Below are positions 25,912 through 34,897 of a stretch of DNA of 64,000 nucleotides, one piece after another. This DNA is from Sulfitobacter sp. DFL-14. GTDB taxonomy: Bacteria; Pseudomonadota; Alphaproteobacteria; Rhodobacterales; Rhodobacteraceae. The position numbers and the translations under genes were made by a program. Location of the stretch: contig NZ_QBFD01000015.1 in assembly GCF_003335585.1 (NCBI RefSeq), forward strand, positions 909,083-973,082. The letters run 5' to 3'. The stretch's first letter is position 1. Every line of letters starts with the position of its first letter. Under the pieces are notes generated by a model. That model made no database searches, was not told where the DNA came from, and saw only the letters and a list, made by a program, of their open reading frames with translations.

Positions 25912-26550
25912 TCAAATCGACCGCAACAGGATCGTCCCGGTGTCCATCGCCGAAACAATGCGCTGGAACTGACGGCGCCGCTCCTGTGAATTCTCCGTCG
26001 ACCGGATCAGCACCGTCTGCGATTCCTGAATGATCCGGGTCGCCTCGGCGGCGGCCTTTGGCAAGGCTTCGGTGGCGACCGGGCGCAGCGCCCGTGCGGT
26101 GCGGCGTGGTTTGGAGCCGCCCTGTGCGATTGGCGCTGTGGGCAAGGTCCGGCTGGGGTTTTGCCGCACCACCCGTTCCAGCCGGGCCGCCGTCTGGGCC
26201 ACCGCCTCCTTGACCGCGGCGTATTCACCTGTGTTTGGCAAGGCGGCGGCAATCCTGGCGTGTTCATAGGCCAGACAGTCGATCACATATTCCCGCTGCT
26301 TGATCCTGCCGCAAAACGCGCTCGCGGCTTTCAGTTCTGTCACGACCGCATTGGTGACGGCAGCCGAAAGCTCCCTCGCAGTCTTGCGCGGCAATGCCTC
26401 CGGGCTACCGGCAGGGAACAGGAAATTCGACGTTTCGTTATTGGGATTATCCGGGCCGTGCCCACTTTCGTTATCTTGTGCGGATGATGCCGTCGCGATG
26501 CTGCACGCCACAATGACGAGCAGAGCAAAACGTGTCAAAGAGAGATACAT
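25912..26550 (-). CDS. Unknown exported protein
   Basis: The product is 212 aa from the ATG at 26550, chosen because a GGAGG ribosome site lies eight bases upstream. It has a signal peptide (SLTRFALLVIVACSIATASSAQ), then a flexible Asn/Asp-rich stretch, and two helical segments with Ala/Glu/Arg (about 60-135 and 165-212) that could form a coiled coil. Two Cys residues (near 80 and 90 of the precursor) may pair. No family was recognised. It is transcribed toward the kinase gene and diverges from the first caspase gene, so a T6SS or caspase link rests only on location. Confidence 0.65.
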   Translation of the reverse strand: MYLSLTRFALLVIVACSIATASSAQDNESGHGPDNPNNETSNFLFPAGSPEALPRKTARELSAAVTNAVVTELKAASAFCGRIKQREYVIDCLAYEHARIAAALPNTGEYAAVKEAVAQTAARLERVVRQNPSRTLPTAPIAQGGSKPRRTARALRPVATEALPKAAAEATRIIQESQTVLIRSTENSQERRRQFQRIVSAMDTGTILLRSI

Positions 26551-26876
26551 TTCCGTTACCTCCAATATCTACGGCGCGGTGTCGGTTCCGCCCTGAATTG
26601 GTCATAAACTGCCTGTGCGCGCCGATCTCGCGCATCCTGACCTGCTTCGTATTTTTCACCGCCGAAAATAACGGCTGCATCATCCCGCGCCAGTGTCGAA
26701 ATAGACGTGGGAAAGATGCCCGATGACAACACGAAATGGTTCAGAATACCACTGCCATTCTGAACGCCCTCTCGCATCAGCAGAAAAGTGTACGGCTTTT
26801 TCAGCAGGGAAATCGGGGTTATCATCTCAACATTGAAGTTGATTCCTTTTTGCATTTCATTGAACCGAGGTACGCG
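26551..26876. other. Divergent intergenic region upstream of the first caspase gene
   Basis: A 326-base gap between the divergent exported-protein and caspase genes. It holds a perfect 9-base stem GTTCAGAAT/ATTCTGAAC with a 9-base loop at 26739-26765, and an AT-rich stretch toward the caspase start. A minus-strand frame here gives a plausible-looking Arg-rich peptide end but has no start signal and was not called. Confidence 0.4.
26739..26765. other. Hairpin upstream of caspase gene
   Basis: Perfect inverted repeat GTTCAGAAT-N9-ATTCTGAAC. It lies about 110 bases upstream of the caspase start and has no T-run after it on either strand, so it is more likely an operator or mRNA leader hairpin than a terminator. 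Confidence 0.5.
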
Positions 26877-28358
26877 ATGCGCTGGCTTCTGATCTGCTTT
26901 CTGCTTGTTCTGCCATGGCCCGTTGCCGCCGCCGACAGGGTGGCGCTGGTGATCGGCGTGTCCGACTATCGGTCGATACCGCCGCTCAAGAACACGGCGA
27001 ACGATGCCACTGCCCTTTCTGCCGTGTTGGACGACATCGGATTTCAGGTCACCACCCTGATCAATGCCAGCGGAAGCGACATGCGCGCTGCCCTCGACAC
27101 CTTTGCCTTCGAAGCCGAAACCGCCGATCTCGCCCTGGTCTATTTTGCCGGTCATGGGGTCGAAGTGCAGGGCGAAAACTTTCTGATCCCTGCAGACGCG
27201 CAAGTAACCTCGAACGCGGACATCCAAAAGGAAGCCCTGTCACTCAACGATCTGCTGGCCGCAGTGGACCGTGCGCGCAAGATGCGGATCGTGATCCTCG
27301 ATTCGTGTCGCGACAATCCATTCGGCGATTTCATCGACCTGTCCAAACCAGTGCAATCAACAGCCTCCGACGTGGCCACTCGCGGTGCCGGCGGATTGGC
27401 CCCACCGGCACCGGACCGGGGTACGCTGGTCGCCTTTGCGGCCAAGGACGGCAATGTGGCATTGGACGGCAACGGCAACAACAGCCCTTTCGCGCTGGCC
27501 CTGATGGACAAGATGAAACAGGAAGGGCTCGAAATATCGCTGATGTTCCGGCAGGTCCGCGATGACGTGCTAAGCCGCACCGGCAACAGACAGGAACCGC
27601 ACACCTACGGGTCGCTGTCGGGCATACCATTTTTCCTGGCCGGCGCGGGCGACCTGCCCGCACAGGTAAACGCCGACGATCCCAAACTGGCATGGTCCGC
27701 ACTGCGTCCCGAGGACGAGGCCCAGTTCATCAAACTGGCCGAGGCTGGCGATACCCGGTCGATGATGAACCTGGCCTACATGCGACTGAACCCGCAAGAC
27801 TCGCGCTTTGATCCGTCCGCTGCGGCCGAATATATCGAACGCGCCGCCAAAACCGGCTCGCCCGAAGCCCAATACGAACTGGCCGTCCAGTACGAAGCGG
27901 GCAAGGGTGTGCCGCAGGACACCGCCCGCGCGCTGGAACTCTACCGTCAGGCGGCGCGGCAGGATTACCCCGACGCACTGAACGATCTGGGATTTTTCTA
28001 TTACCAGGGCATGCTCGGCCTGCCCGCTGATCCCAAGACGGCCCTGATCTATTTCGAACGCGCGGCAGACCTGCGCCATCCGCAGGCAATGTACAACTAT
28101 GCGGCGCTGATCGACGACGGGCTGATCCCCGACAAGACACCCGAGGATGCGGCGGAATACTTCTATCAGGCCCTGCGCGCAGGCAGCCGGTCGGTTCTGA
28201 AGGTGCTGACCGACAATCCCGACCAACTCAAACTTGCGACCCGTCGCGCCCTTCAAACGCGATTGACCCAACATGATTTCTATCAGGGCACCATCGACGG
28301 CGACTTTGGCCCCGGCACACAACGCGGTTTGCGCCGGGCTTATGGACTAACGGAATAG
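26877..28358 (+). CDS. Secreted caspase-family protease with Sel1-like repeats
   Basis: From the ATG at 26877 (GAGG upstream, signal peptide WLLICFLLVLPWPVAAA) the product is 493 aa. The caspase p20-like domain (about 20-250) has the catalytic pair His93 (YFAGHG) and Cys144 (LDSCRDNPF), both in standard motifs, plus the opening strand VALVIGVSDY. After a linker come Sel1/TPR-type repeats (about 285-440), for example AQYELAVQYEAGKGVPQD and ALNDLGFFYYQG, which bind protein partners. The C-terminus (ATRRALQTRLTQHDFYQGTIDGDFGPGTQRGL) looks like a peptidoglycan-binding-like helix hairpin. The protein should be periplasmic. The family is widespread but its substrates are mostly unknown. Confidence 0.88.
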   Translation: MRWLLICFLLVLPWPVAAADRVALVIGVSDYRSIPPLKNTANDATALSAVLDDIGFQVTTLINASGSDMRAALDTFAFEAETADLALVYFAGHGVEVQGENFLIPADAQVTSNADIQKEALSLNDLLAAVDRARKMRIVILDSCRDNPFGDFIDLSKPVQSTASDVATRGAGGLAPPAPDRGTLVAFAAKDGNVALDGNGNNSPFALALMDKMKQEGLEISLMFRQVRDDVLSRTGNRQEPHTYGSLSGIPFFLAGAGDLPAQVNADDPKLAWSALRPEDEAQFIKLAEAGDTRSMMNLAYMRLNPQDSRFDPSAAAEYIERAAKTGSPEAQYELAVQYEAGKGVPQDTARALELYRQAARQDYPDALNDLGFFYYQGMLGLPADPKTALIYFERAADLRHPQAMYNYAALIDDGLIPDKTPEDAAEYFYQALRAGSRSVLKVLTDNPDQLKLATRRALQTRLTQHDFYQGTIDGDFGPGTQRGLRRAYGLTE

Positions 28359-28599
28359 TTGAATAATTGGACAAAATCGCCAGAATATGTTCTAGTTCAC
28401 AATAGATTTAAAGCGCCGCGCCTTAAACTTGAATCGCCGATACCCTGCCGCGCTTCGCGCGCTCGGGACATCGGCGATACCGGGTTTATCAGGTTAAAGG
28501 CGGGGCGCTGTAGAACACATCTCGGCGATTATTTCCGCCACCCGAATTTCTCGAACGCCGCATCGTGCGGGTTATTTTTATTTAGAAAAGGAATACCTC
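28359..28599. other. Intergenic region with a large imperfect hairpin
   Basis: The gap between the first caspase gene and the lipoprotein gene. It contains the imperfect stem-loop at 28409-28512 and about 60 bases of AT-rich leader before a weak AGGAA ribosome site. A separate promoter for the lipoprotein-caspase pair may lie here, but none was assigned. Confidence 0.4.
28409..28512. repeat. Long imperfect inverted repeat
   Basis: The left arm (28409-28444, core AAGCGCCGCGCCTTAAACTTGA) pairs with the right arm (28469-28512, whose reverse complement has AGCGCCCCGCCTTTAACCTGA) at about 20 of 24 core positions. A GC-rich inner hairpin (GCCGCGC-TTC-GCGCGC) sits in the middle. The left arm resembles a stretch at 33205-33237. 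This looks like a genome-specific intergenic palindromic repeat. Confidence 0.6.
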
Positions 28600-28863
28600 A
28601 TGAAGTTCAAGGTCCTCGCTCTGTCGCTCTGCACGCTGCCGCTGGCAGGTTGTCTGGAACCGCCCAAGCCGGAAGCGCGCCCGGCGGCGACTGCCACCAC
28701 AACCGCGCCCCAGACCCAAAAGGCCGCGACCAAAAAAACCGCGCGCAAAGCCCCCGCACCGCAGGTAACCCCGGTGAAAAAGAAAGTCCCGGCACCTGTT
28801 GAGATACCGGAAACAAGCGGCGGCGGAGGGGCCGGTGGCGGCGCCGGTGGTTGGGGCGGTTGA
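28600..28863 (+). CDS. Small Gly/Ala/Lys-rich lipoprotein
   Basis: An 87-aa protein with a signal sequence and lipobox LAGC (Cys18), so it should be lipidated. The mature part is a low-complexity linker rich in Ala, Thr, Lys and Pro (about 20-70) ending in a Gly-rich tail with Trp (GAGGGAGGWGG). No enzymatic domain is seen. The stop overlaps the ATG of the second caspase gene by one base (TGATG), so the two are translationally coupled. A tethering or partner role for that protease is inference. Confidence 0.7.
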   Translation: MKFKVLALSLCTLPLAGCLEPPKPEARPAATATTTAPQTQKAATKKTARKAPAPQVTPVKKKVPAPVEIPETSGGGGAGGGAGGWGG

Positions 28864-31205
28864 TGCCCATCGCCCCTTCACTGGATGCAGGTCTGTGCCA
28901 TCTGTTGACGGGGCTTGCATTGGGCACATTGATGTCCACCCTCGCCCTGTCACAGGAGGCCCGGAACCCTGCGCGTCTTGCCGTGGTGATCGGCAATCAG
29001 GACTACGCCGAAATTCCCGATCTGGGCAACGCCCGTCACGACGCGGAACGCATGGCAGACCTGTTGCGGACCGAAGGGTTCACGGTCTTTGACGCTTATG
29101 ACATCGACCGTCGCGGATTCGAGGATCTGCTGCGCACCTCGATCCTGAATGTCTCCGACGGGGCGGAAATCGTGTTTTTCTATGCCGGTCACGGTCTTCA
29201 GATCGGTCGGCGGAACTATCTGCTTCCCGTCGATGTGGCCTTCGACAGCATCTATGACCTGCCGGTGGAGAGCGTGACACTCGACCGGGTGATTGAGGTG
29301 TTGTCCGCGCGGGGCGAGGTGCATGTGGCGATCATCGACGCCTGCCGCGACAATCCGTTTCCTGACAAGATGATGGCGGGAAATCTCGACGCCAGCCTGT
29401 TCGAGACCCGTAGCGGTTTCGACGCCTTCCAGACCCCTTTGAATTCGCTTGTGGCCTTTTCAACCGCTCCCGGCATGGTCGCCTTTGACGGTCAGGGCGG
29501 TGAAAACAGCCCCTATACCGCGGCGATTCTGGCGGCGGTCGATGCCTATCCCGATGACGACATCCTGTCGGTCTTTGCCCGCGTGCGCGAAAACGTCTAC
29601 AAGACGACCAAGGGTAAACAAGTGCCATGGGAAAGCTCTACGCTGGTGCAGCCGTTCCGCTTGCGCAAGCAGGGCGTCCCGACGCCGCCGGTGCTCCTTG
29701 CCGCGGCGGAACCGGCGCAGGAAGGTGCCAGCAGCGAAACCCGGACAGCATCGGAACCTGCCACCCTGCCCGCTGCGGTGACGATCACGGCGACATATGA
29801 TCGCGACGTACCGCTGACCGCCGCGCTCACACGGGCGTTGAACCTGACCGAGGCACTGGATTTCGCCGTCACGACACCCCCGTCCGACGGCACCCTGAGC
29901 GTTGCGGACAGTGGCATGATCTATCGCCCCAGGCTCAGCGAACGGCGCGCGACCACGCGCCAAATCGACCTTTCCGACAGCTTCACCCTCACCTTCGATC
30001 TGCCCGATGGCCCCGCCCCCGTGACAGTGTCGCTGGACATGGAGGCGAATGGTTGCGATCTGGCGGCGGGTGACGCGCTGGACCCTGGCGGCGTCGGCTT
30101 TTACCGGCTTCCGAACGAGATCGAAATCGTCCCCGCGCTGGCCGAATGCCGCGCTGCAGTCTCGCAGAACCCCGATACGCCCCGTTTCCGCTATCAGCTG
30201 GGCCGTGCCGAACAGGCCGCCGGCCTGTTCAAGGCCAGCTTCGACAGCTTTTCCGCCGCGGCAGACGCCGGTCACATCCGGGCGCTGAACGGCACCGCAC
30301 GGTTGCTGATCACCGACAAGATCGACCGTGCAGCAGCGGACATCGCCGCCGATCCGACCCGCGCAATGGCGCTCTACGATCGGGGGATCGCGGCGGGTGA
30401 CCCCTTTGCGATGCACTCCAAAGGCCTGCACCTGCTGCGCAACAGCGACACCGATCAGGGGCGCCAGGACGGGTTCGAACTGCTCGACCGCGCGGCAGAA
30501 CTTGGCCACACCTATTCAATGAACGAACTGGGCATCTACTTCCTGACGCCCGACACCGAACACTTCCTGCCCGAACGGGGCATGCGTTATCTGCGCGCCT
30601 CCGCCGCGCGAAACGACATCTACGGATATTTCAACCTTGGTTTTGTGGCGCAAAACGGGTTGACCGAAGACGGAACCGACCTTGCCGCCGCCTATGACTG
30701 GTTCGTGAAAGCAGCGGACGGCGGGCATCCCATCGGCCCGGCCGCACTGGGTCGGATGATCGTCAACGGTCAGGTGCCGGGCCAGGGTCCGCAACAGGCG
30801 GTTGCGTGGTACGATAAAGGCCTTGCACGTGGCGACGGATGGGGCGGTGTCAATGCCGCCGCACTGATCCTGAACGGCACCGTACAGGGCCAGACCCGCA
30901 CCTCCGCCCTGATACGTCTGGCCAAGGCGCGGCATCTGTCGAACACAAAAGCCTCCGAGACCGCTGCTGCATTGCTTGCCGACCAACCGCCAAAAGAACT
31001 GGCGCTGGCCACGCAGACGCTGTTGGTGGAACTGGGTGCGACCATGCCGATCGATGGCGCGATTGGCCCTATGTCACGGCGCATCCTCGACCGGATGGCG
31101 CAGGACCATGGCCTGCCGCCCGCATCGAACGACCGCTTGTCCGAGCTTGAAACCGCCGCACGCATCTACTGGGCCGAACGCCCGACGCGGCCTGACCTGT
31201 TCTGA
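28863..31205 (+). CDS. Second secreted caspase-family protease with Sel1-like repeats
   Basis: From the ATG at 28863 the product is 780 aa. A signal-like hydrophobic start (LTGLALGTLMSTLALSQ) precedes a caspase p20-like domain (about 35-260) with VVIGNQDY, catalytic His110 (FYAGHG) and Cys161 (IDACRDNPF). A middle region (about 290-400) is beta-rich and resembles repeated extracellular strands. The C-terminal 350 residues hold Sel1-like repeats, e.g. TYSMNELGIYFLTPDT, GYFNLGFVAQNGL and GPAALGRMIVNG. It differs from the first caspase by the inserted beta region. An alternate start four codons upstream lies inside the lipoprotein gene. Confidence 0.87.
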   Translation: MPIAPSLDAGLCHLLTGLALGTLMSTLALSQEARNPARLAVVIGNQDYAEIPDLGNARHDAERMADLLRTEGFTVFDAYDIDRRGFEDLLRTSILNVSDGAEIVFFYAGHGLQIGRRNYLLPVDVAFDSIYDLPVESVTLDRVIEVLSARGEVHVAIIDACRDNPFPDKMMAGNLDASLFETRSGFDAFQTPLNSLVAFSTAPGMVAFDGQGGENSPYTAAILAAVDAYPDDDILSVFARVRENVYKTTKGKQVPWESSTLVQPFRLRKQGVPTPPVLLAAAEPAQEGASSETRTASEPATLPAAVTITATYDRDVPLTAALTRALNLTEALDFAVTTPPSDGTLSVADSGMIYRPRLSERRATTRQIDLSDSFTLTFDLPDGPAPVTVSLDMEANGCDLAAGDALDPGGVGFYRLPNEIEIVPALAECRAAVSQNPDTPRFRYQLGRAEQAAGLFKASFDSFSAAADAGHIRALNGTARLLITDKIDRAAADIAADPTRAMALYDRGIAAGDPFAMHSKGLHLLRNSDTDQGRQDGFELLDRAAELGHTYSMNELGIYFLTPDTEHFLPERGMRYLRASAARNDIYGYFNLGFVAQNGLTEDGTDLAAAYDWFVKAADGGHPIGPAALGRMIVNGQVPGQGPQQAVAWYDKGLARGDGWGGVNAAALILNGTVQGQTRTSALIRLAKARHLSNTKASETAAALLADQPPKELALATQTLLVELGATMPIDGAIGPMSRRILDRMAQDHGLPPASNDRLSELETAARIYWAERPTRPDLF

Positions 31206-31245
31206 ACAGGACCGATAAATCCACGAAGGCCCCCGCGAAACGAAA

Positions 31246-31272
31246 GCGCCCCCGAAGCGAATTCGGGGGCGC
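31246..31272. terminator. Bidirectional terminator-like hairpin
   Basis: A perfect 11-base stem GCGCCCCCGAA/TTCGGGGGCGC with a 5-base loop lies between the convergent second caspase and XoxF-like genes. There is no clear T-run, but the very stable stem and position suit termination from both sides. Confidence 0.7.
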
Positions 31273-31291
31273 AATCAGGTTCTGGTCCGGA

Positions 31292-33067
31292 TCAGTTGGC
31301 TGAGGCCAATTGCTCAGGCAGGCGGAAGGTCCAGAGGGTGCCACCTTGGTTGAGGTAGTTCACCTTCTTGGCCACTTCACCACCCCAGAGCGGCACAGCC
31401 CCGCCCCAGCCGGAGATCACGGTCACATATTGTTCGCCGTCCTGTTCCCAGGTGATCGGCTGGCCGACAATGCCGGACCCGGTCTGGAACGACCACAGCT
31501 CCTCGCCGGTCTCGTCGTCAAAAGCGATGAACTTGCCTTCGGGCGTACCGGTGAACACCAGACCACCCGCAGTGGTCATCACACCACCCCAGAGAGGGGC
31601 ATCGTTCTTGAATTCCCACCTGGTCTCGCCGGTGTCGGGGTCGATCGCTTTGAGGCTGCCGATGTGATCCTCGTAGTTCGGTTTGATGGTGAAACCGGAT
31701 CCGAGGTAGGCTGCGCCTTTCTTGTAGGTGATCGGCTCATTCCAGATGTCCATGCCCCATTCGTTTGACGGGACATAGAACAGGCCCGTGACCGGCGAAT
31801 GTGCCATCGGCATCCAGTTCTTGCCGCCCAGGAAGGACGGAGAGGCGAATACGACTTCACCCTTGTTGCCGTCGGCTGCCCCTGAAGGATCGCCCGGACG
31901 GTTCATTTCGTTGAAGATCGGGCGGCCGGTATCGTCGATGCCCTTGGCCCAGGAAATATCCTTGACGAATGGTGTGGCCGAGACAAACGCACCATCTTCG
32001 CGGTTCAGCACGTAGAAGTAGCCGTTCCGGTCGGCGGTCGCAAAACGCTTGTTGCCCGCACGGTCGGTATAGGCCACGACCTCGTTCACGCCGTCATAGT
32101 CCCAGCCTTCGCGTGGGGTGGTCTGGAAGTGCCACTTGATCTCGCCCGTTGCCGGGTCGATCCCGAGACGCGAAGCAGCGTAGAGGTTATCGCCTGTGCC
32201 GTCGTTTTTCTGACCCGCGTCGCGCAGCCAGGAATTCCAGGGCGCGGGGTTGCCGGTGCCGAAGACCAGAGTGTCGGTATCCGCGTCATAGGAACCGCCC
32301 AGCCAGGTCGCCCCGCCGCCGGTCTTCCACATGTCGCCGGGCCAGGTCGCGTTCAGCGTGCCGGTCATGGTGCTCTCTTCGCCGTTGAGCATGCCCATGT
32401 GACCTTCGATCACCGGACGCTCCCAGACCATTTCGCCGGTTTCCGCATCGCGGGCCTGCACCGACCCGACGATACCGAATTCACCGCCCGAATTGCCCGT
32501 TATGACCAGACCGTTCACGATCAGCGGGGCGGCTGTGTAGCTGTAGCCGGCCTTGTAATCCGCGATCTTCTTGTTCCACACGGTATCGCCGGTCTTGGCG
32601 TTCAACGCGACGATGCGCGCATCCAACGTGCCGAAATAGATGTTCTCACCATAGAGCGCCGCGCCGCGGTTGACCACGTCACAGCAGGGCAGGATGCCTT
32701 CGGGCAAACGCGCGTCATATTGCCAAAGCTCTTCGCCGGTCTTCACATCGATGGCATATAGCCGCGAATAGGACCCGGTGATATACATGACGCCGTCATG
32801 CACCAGCGGCTGGGTTTCCTGGCCGCGCTGCTTTTCACCACCAAGTGAAAACGCCCAGGCGGGGACGAGGTTCCTGACGTTGTCCTTGTTCAGGATGTCG
32901 AGCGGAGAATGCCGTTGCAGGTGACGACCCATGCCATTGGTCAGCACATCCCCGGTGGATGCGGTATCATTCGCCAGCATGTCTTCGGTGACCCCGAAAC
33001 CATGCCCATCCGCCAATGCGGATGTCGCCAGCAGACCGGCGACGGCTGCGATCATGAATTTGTTCAT
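31292..33067 (-). CDS. xoxF: PQQ-dependent alcohol dehydrogenase, lanthanide (XoxF) type
   Basis: Periplasmic quinoprotein that oxidises methanol or other primary alcohols and passes electrons to cytochrome c. The 591-aa precursor has a signal peptide ([19 protein letters not shown]) and the eight-bladed propeller repeats of the family (e.g. [12 protein letters not shown]). The adjacent-Cys disulfide is C128-C129 (PCCDVVNRG). The active-site loop reads WDYDGVN with D323-Y324-D325; the second Asp is the extra lanthanide ligand of XoxF-type enzymes, absent from Ca-dependent MxaF. The ATG at 33067 has a GGAGGAGAAG ribosome site; a longer frame upstream adds no signal. The cluster and pqq genes nearby support the assignment. 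Confidence 0.92.
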   Translation of the reverse strand: MNKFMIAAVAGLLATSALADGHGFGVTEDMLANDTASTGDVLTNGMGRHLQRHSPLDILNKDNVRNLVPAWAFSLGGEKQRGQETQPLVHDGVMYITGSYSRLYAIDVKTGEELWQYDARLPEGILPCCDVVNRGAALYGENIYFGTLDARIVALNAKTGDTVWNKKIADYKAGYSYTAAPLIVNGLVITGNSGGEFGIVGSVQARDAETGEMVWERPVIEGHMGMLNGEESTMTGTLNATWPGDMWKTGGGATWLGGSYDADTDTLVFGTGNPAPWNSWLRDAGQKNDGTGDNLYAASRLGIDPATGEIKWHFQTTPREGWDYDGVNEVVAYTDRAGNKRFATADRNGYFYVLNREDGAFVSATPFVKDISWAKGIDDTGRPIFNEMNRPGDPSGAADGNKGEVVFASPSFLGGKNWMPMAHSPVTGLFYVPSNEWGMDIWNEPITYKKGAAYLGSGFTIKPNYEDHIGSLKAIDPDTGETRWEFKNDAPLWGGVMTTAGGLVFTGTPEGKFIAFDDETGEELWSFQTGSGIVGQPITWEQDGEQYVTVISGWGGAVPLWGGEVAKKVNYLNQGGTLWTFRLPEQLASAN

Positions 33068-33392
33068 ATCTTCTCCTCCCATAAGCCCGTTTTTGGGCGT
33101 CATCCGCAAAGTGCGCGCAATCGCGGCGCAGCCTCCATTGCCAACACTATTCGTGGAAAAGGCGTGTTTTGGTATTGCACAATGGTCGTATGTTCGGCCT
33201 GCGACTTAAAGCGCCCGACCTTATATCTGAATCATCGGGTGACACGGTGGCGCCCTGTTCAAACGTCTGGAACGCGCCCTCCCAGGATCGGGCGCGGCCC
33301 TCTGTGATCCGAACAACCGCCTGCGCAAGGAACAATTTCCCTGCCCAACGGGAATGCCCGGCGTTATTAAGCAGCCTGCTAAAGGTCGGGGG
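33068..33392. other. Intergenic region upstream of xoxF
   Basis: A 325-base gap that must hold the xoxF promoter and the end of the ABC permease gene. A stretch at 33205-33237 resembles the left arm of the hairpin at 28409 (about 24 of 33 positions). No other gene, RNA or clear promoter element was seen. Confidence 0.4.
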
Positions 33393-34184
33393 TCAGGTCT
33401 TTCGTCCCATACGGGTGCGCGCCGGGTCATAGCCCAGCAGCGCCGCGCCGGTGAATACAAGCGCGGCGAGGCAGGTCCACCCCAAAGCCGCACCATTGAA
33501 CTGGAGATAGAGCGCGAAACGGATCAGTTCGACCGCATGGGTAAAGGGATTGACCGCGCAGATGTCATGCAGCAGCTTCGAGCTTTCCGCCATCTTCCAC
33601 AGCGGGTAAAGCGCGGATGACAGAAAGAACATCGGGAAGATGACAAAATTCATCACCCCGGCAAAATTCTCCAATTGTTTGATCAGGCTCGACAGCACCA
33701 GCCCCAGCGCCCCAAGCATCAGCCCGGCCACCAGCAGCGCTGGCAACACGGCCACATAACCCCAGCCCGGCATGGTGATCCCGAAAGCCGCCGCGATGGC
33801 GAGAAAGGCATAGACCTGCAGGATCGAGATAATCGTTGATCCGGCCAGCTTGCAGAACAGCAGCCAGCCCCGCGGCAGCGGCGAGGTCAGCAGCAGTTTC
33901 ATCGACCCCATCTCGCGGTCATATACCAGCGACAACGACGATTGCATGCCGTTGAACAGCAGGATCATCCCGCAAAGCCCCGGCACGATATATGTCTCGT
34001 AGGTGATGTAGGTCTGATAGGGCGGAATGATGCTGAGACCGAGAGCCGCACGGAATCCGGCGGCAAAGACCAGCAGCCAGACCAGCGGGCGCATAAGGGC
34101 GGCGATGAACCGCTCGCGCTGGTGAATGAACCGCAACGCCTCGCGCAGCACGATGGCCCGAAATGAGGTCAGATAGGCTGTCAT
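33393..34184 (-). CDS. ABC-2 type transporter permease of the PQQ-island (PedC-like)
   Basis: A 263-aa membrane protein with about six hydrophobic segments, starting AYLTSFRAIVLREALRFIHQ, and the ABC-2 permease pattern (LLVFAAGFRAALG, then NGMQSSLSLVYDREMGSMKLLLTSPLPRGWLL). With the ATPase at 34181-34897 it forms an exporter typical of PQQ-dependent alcohol catabolism islands. The exported substrate is not established; a metallophore or PQQ-related role is often suspected. The start overlaps the ATPase stop by four bases, and the next gene upstream is also coupled. Confidence 0.87.
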   Translation of the reverse strand: MTAYLTSFRAIVLREALRFIHQRERFIAALMRPLVWLLVFAAGFRAALGLSIIPPYQTYITYETYIVPGLCGMILLFNGMQSSLSLVYDREMGSMKLLLTSPLPRGWLLFCKLAGSTIISILQVYAFLAIAAAFGITMPGWGYVAVLPALLVAGLMLGALGLVLSSLIKQLENFAGVMNFVIFPMFFLSSALYPLWKMAESSKLLHDICAVNPFTHAVELIRFALYLQFNGAALGWTCLAALVFTGAALLGYDPARTRMGRKT

Positions 34185-34897
34185 GATGCAGCCCCGGTGA
34201 GCGTGAGGAAGCGTTCGTGCAACGTCATGTCACCTGCGATGTCACGGGCCTTGCCCCGGGTCAGGATACGGGCACGGTGCAGGATGATCAGATCGTCCCC
34301 CGGCCCCACCTCGTCGGTCAGATGGGTCGCCCACAGGATCGTCTTGCCGTCTTCCGCCAACCGATGGGCATGTTTGGTGATCGACGCCCGCGCGGCGGCA
34401 TCAAGGCCCACGGTCGGCTCATCCAGCAGCAGGACCGCGGGATCATGTAACAGCGCCCGCGCCAGTTCCGTGCGCCGCCGGTGCCCGCCATTGAGAGCGC
34501 GTGCCTTTTCGCCTGCGCGATCCCGCATTTCCAGCTGGTCGAGTGCAGCGTCGATGCGGGTGGCGGCAGTGCGCCCGGACACCCCATGCAAGGCTGCGAA
34601 ATAGCTCAGGTTCTGGCGGACGGTCAGATCAAGGTCCAGCGTGCTTTGCTGAAACACGATACCGAGTTCGGCCAATGCCGCGCGCGGCGCGCGGGCAAGG
34701 TCATGGCCCGCGATCTCGATGCTGCCGCGCGGGGCCACGAAAAGCCGCGTCAGCAGGCCGAACAGGGTCGATTTGCCGGCACCGTTCGGGCCCAGCAAAG
34801 CGCAGAACCGCCCTGCCCCGACCTCAAACGAAACCTCCTCCAGCGCCTTTTTTGCGCCATAGGCAAAACTCAGGTCATGGGCACGGAGGCCGGTCAT
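34181..34897 (-). CDS. ABC transporter ATP-binding protein of the PQQ-island
   Basis: A 238-aa ABC ATPase with Walker A GPNGAGKST (about 36-44), Q-loop FQQSTLDLDL, a signature region where the usual LSGGQ is replaced by LNGGHRRR (near 137-144), and Walker B VLLLDEPTVGLDAA. It powers the ABC-2 permease encoded next. The start overlaps the following hypothetical gene's stop (ATGA). The LNGGH signature is an allowed variation in this ABC class and does not suggest loss of function. Confidence 0.92.
   Translation of the reverse strand: MTGLRAHDLSFAYGAKKALEEVSFEVGAGRFCALLGPNGAGKSTLFGLLTRLFVAPRGSIEIAGHDLARAPRAALAELGIVFQQSTLDLDLTVRQNLSYFAALHGVSGRTAATRIDAALDQLEMRDRAGEKARALNGGHRRRTELARALLHDPAVLLLDEPTVGLDAAARASITKHAHRLAEDGKTILWATHLTDEVGPGDDLIILHRARILTRGKARDIAGDMTLHERFLTLTGAAS

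Noticed and set aside
26556..27227. Minus-strand frame over the first caspase gene and its upstream gap
   Set aside because: It overlaps the strong caspase domain and has no ribosome site.
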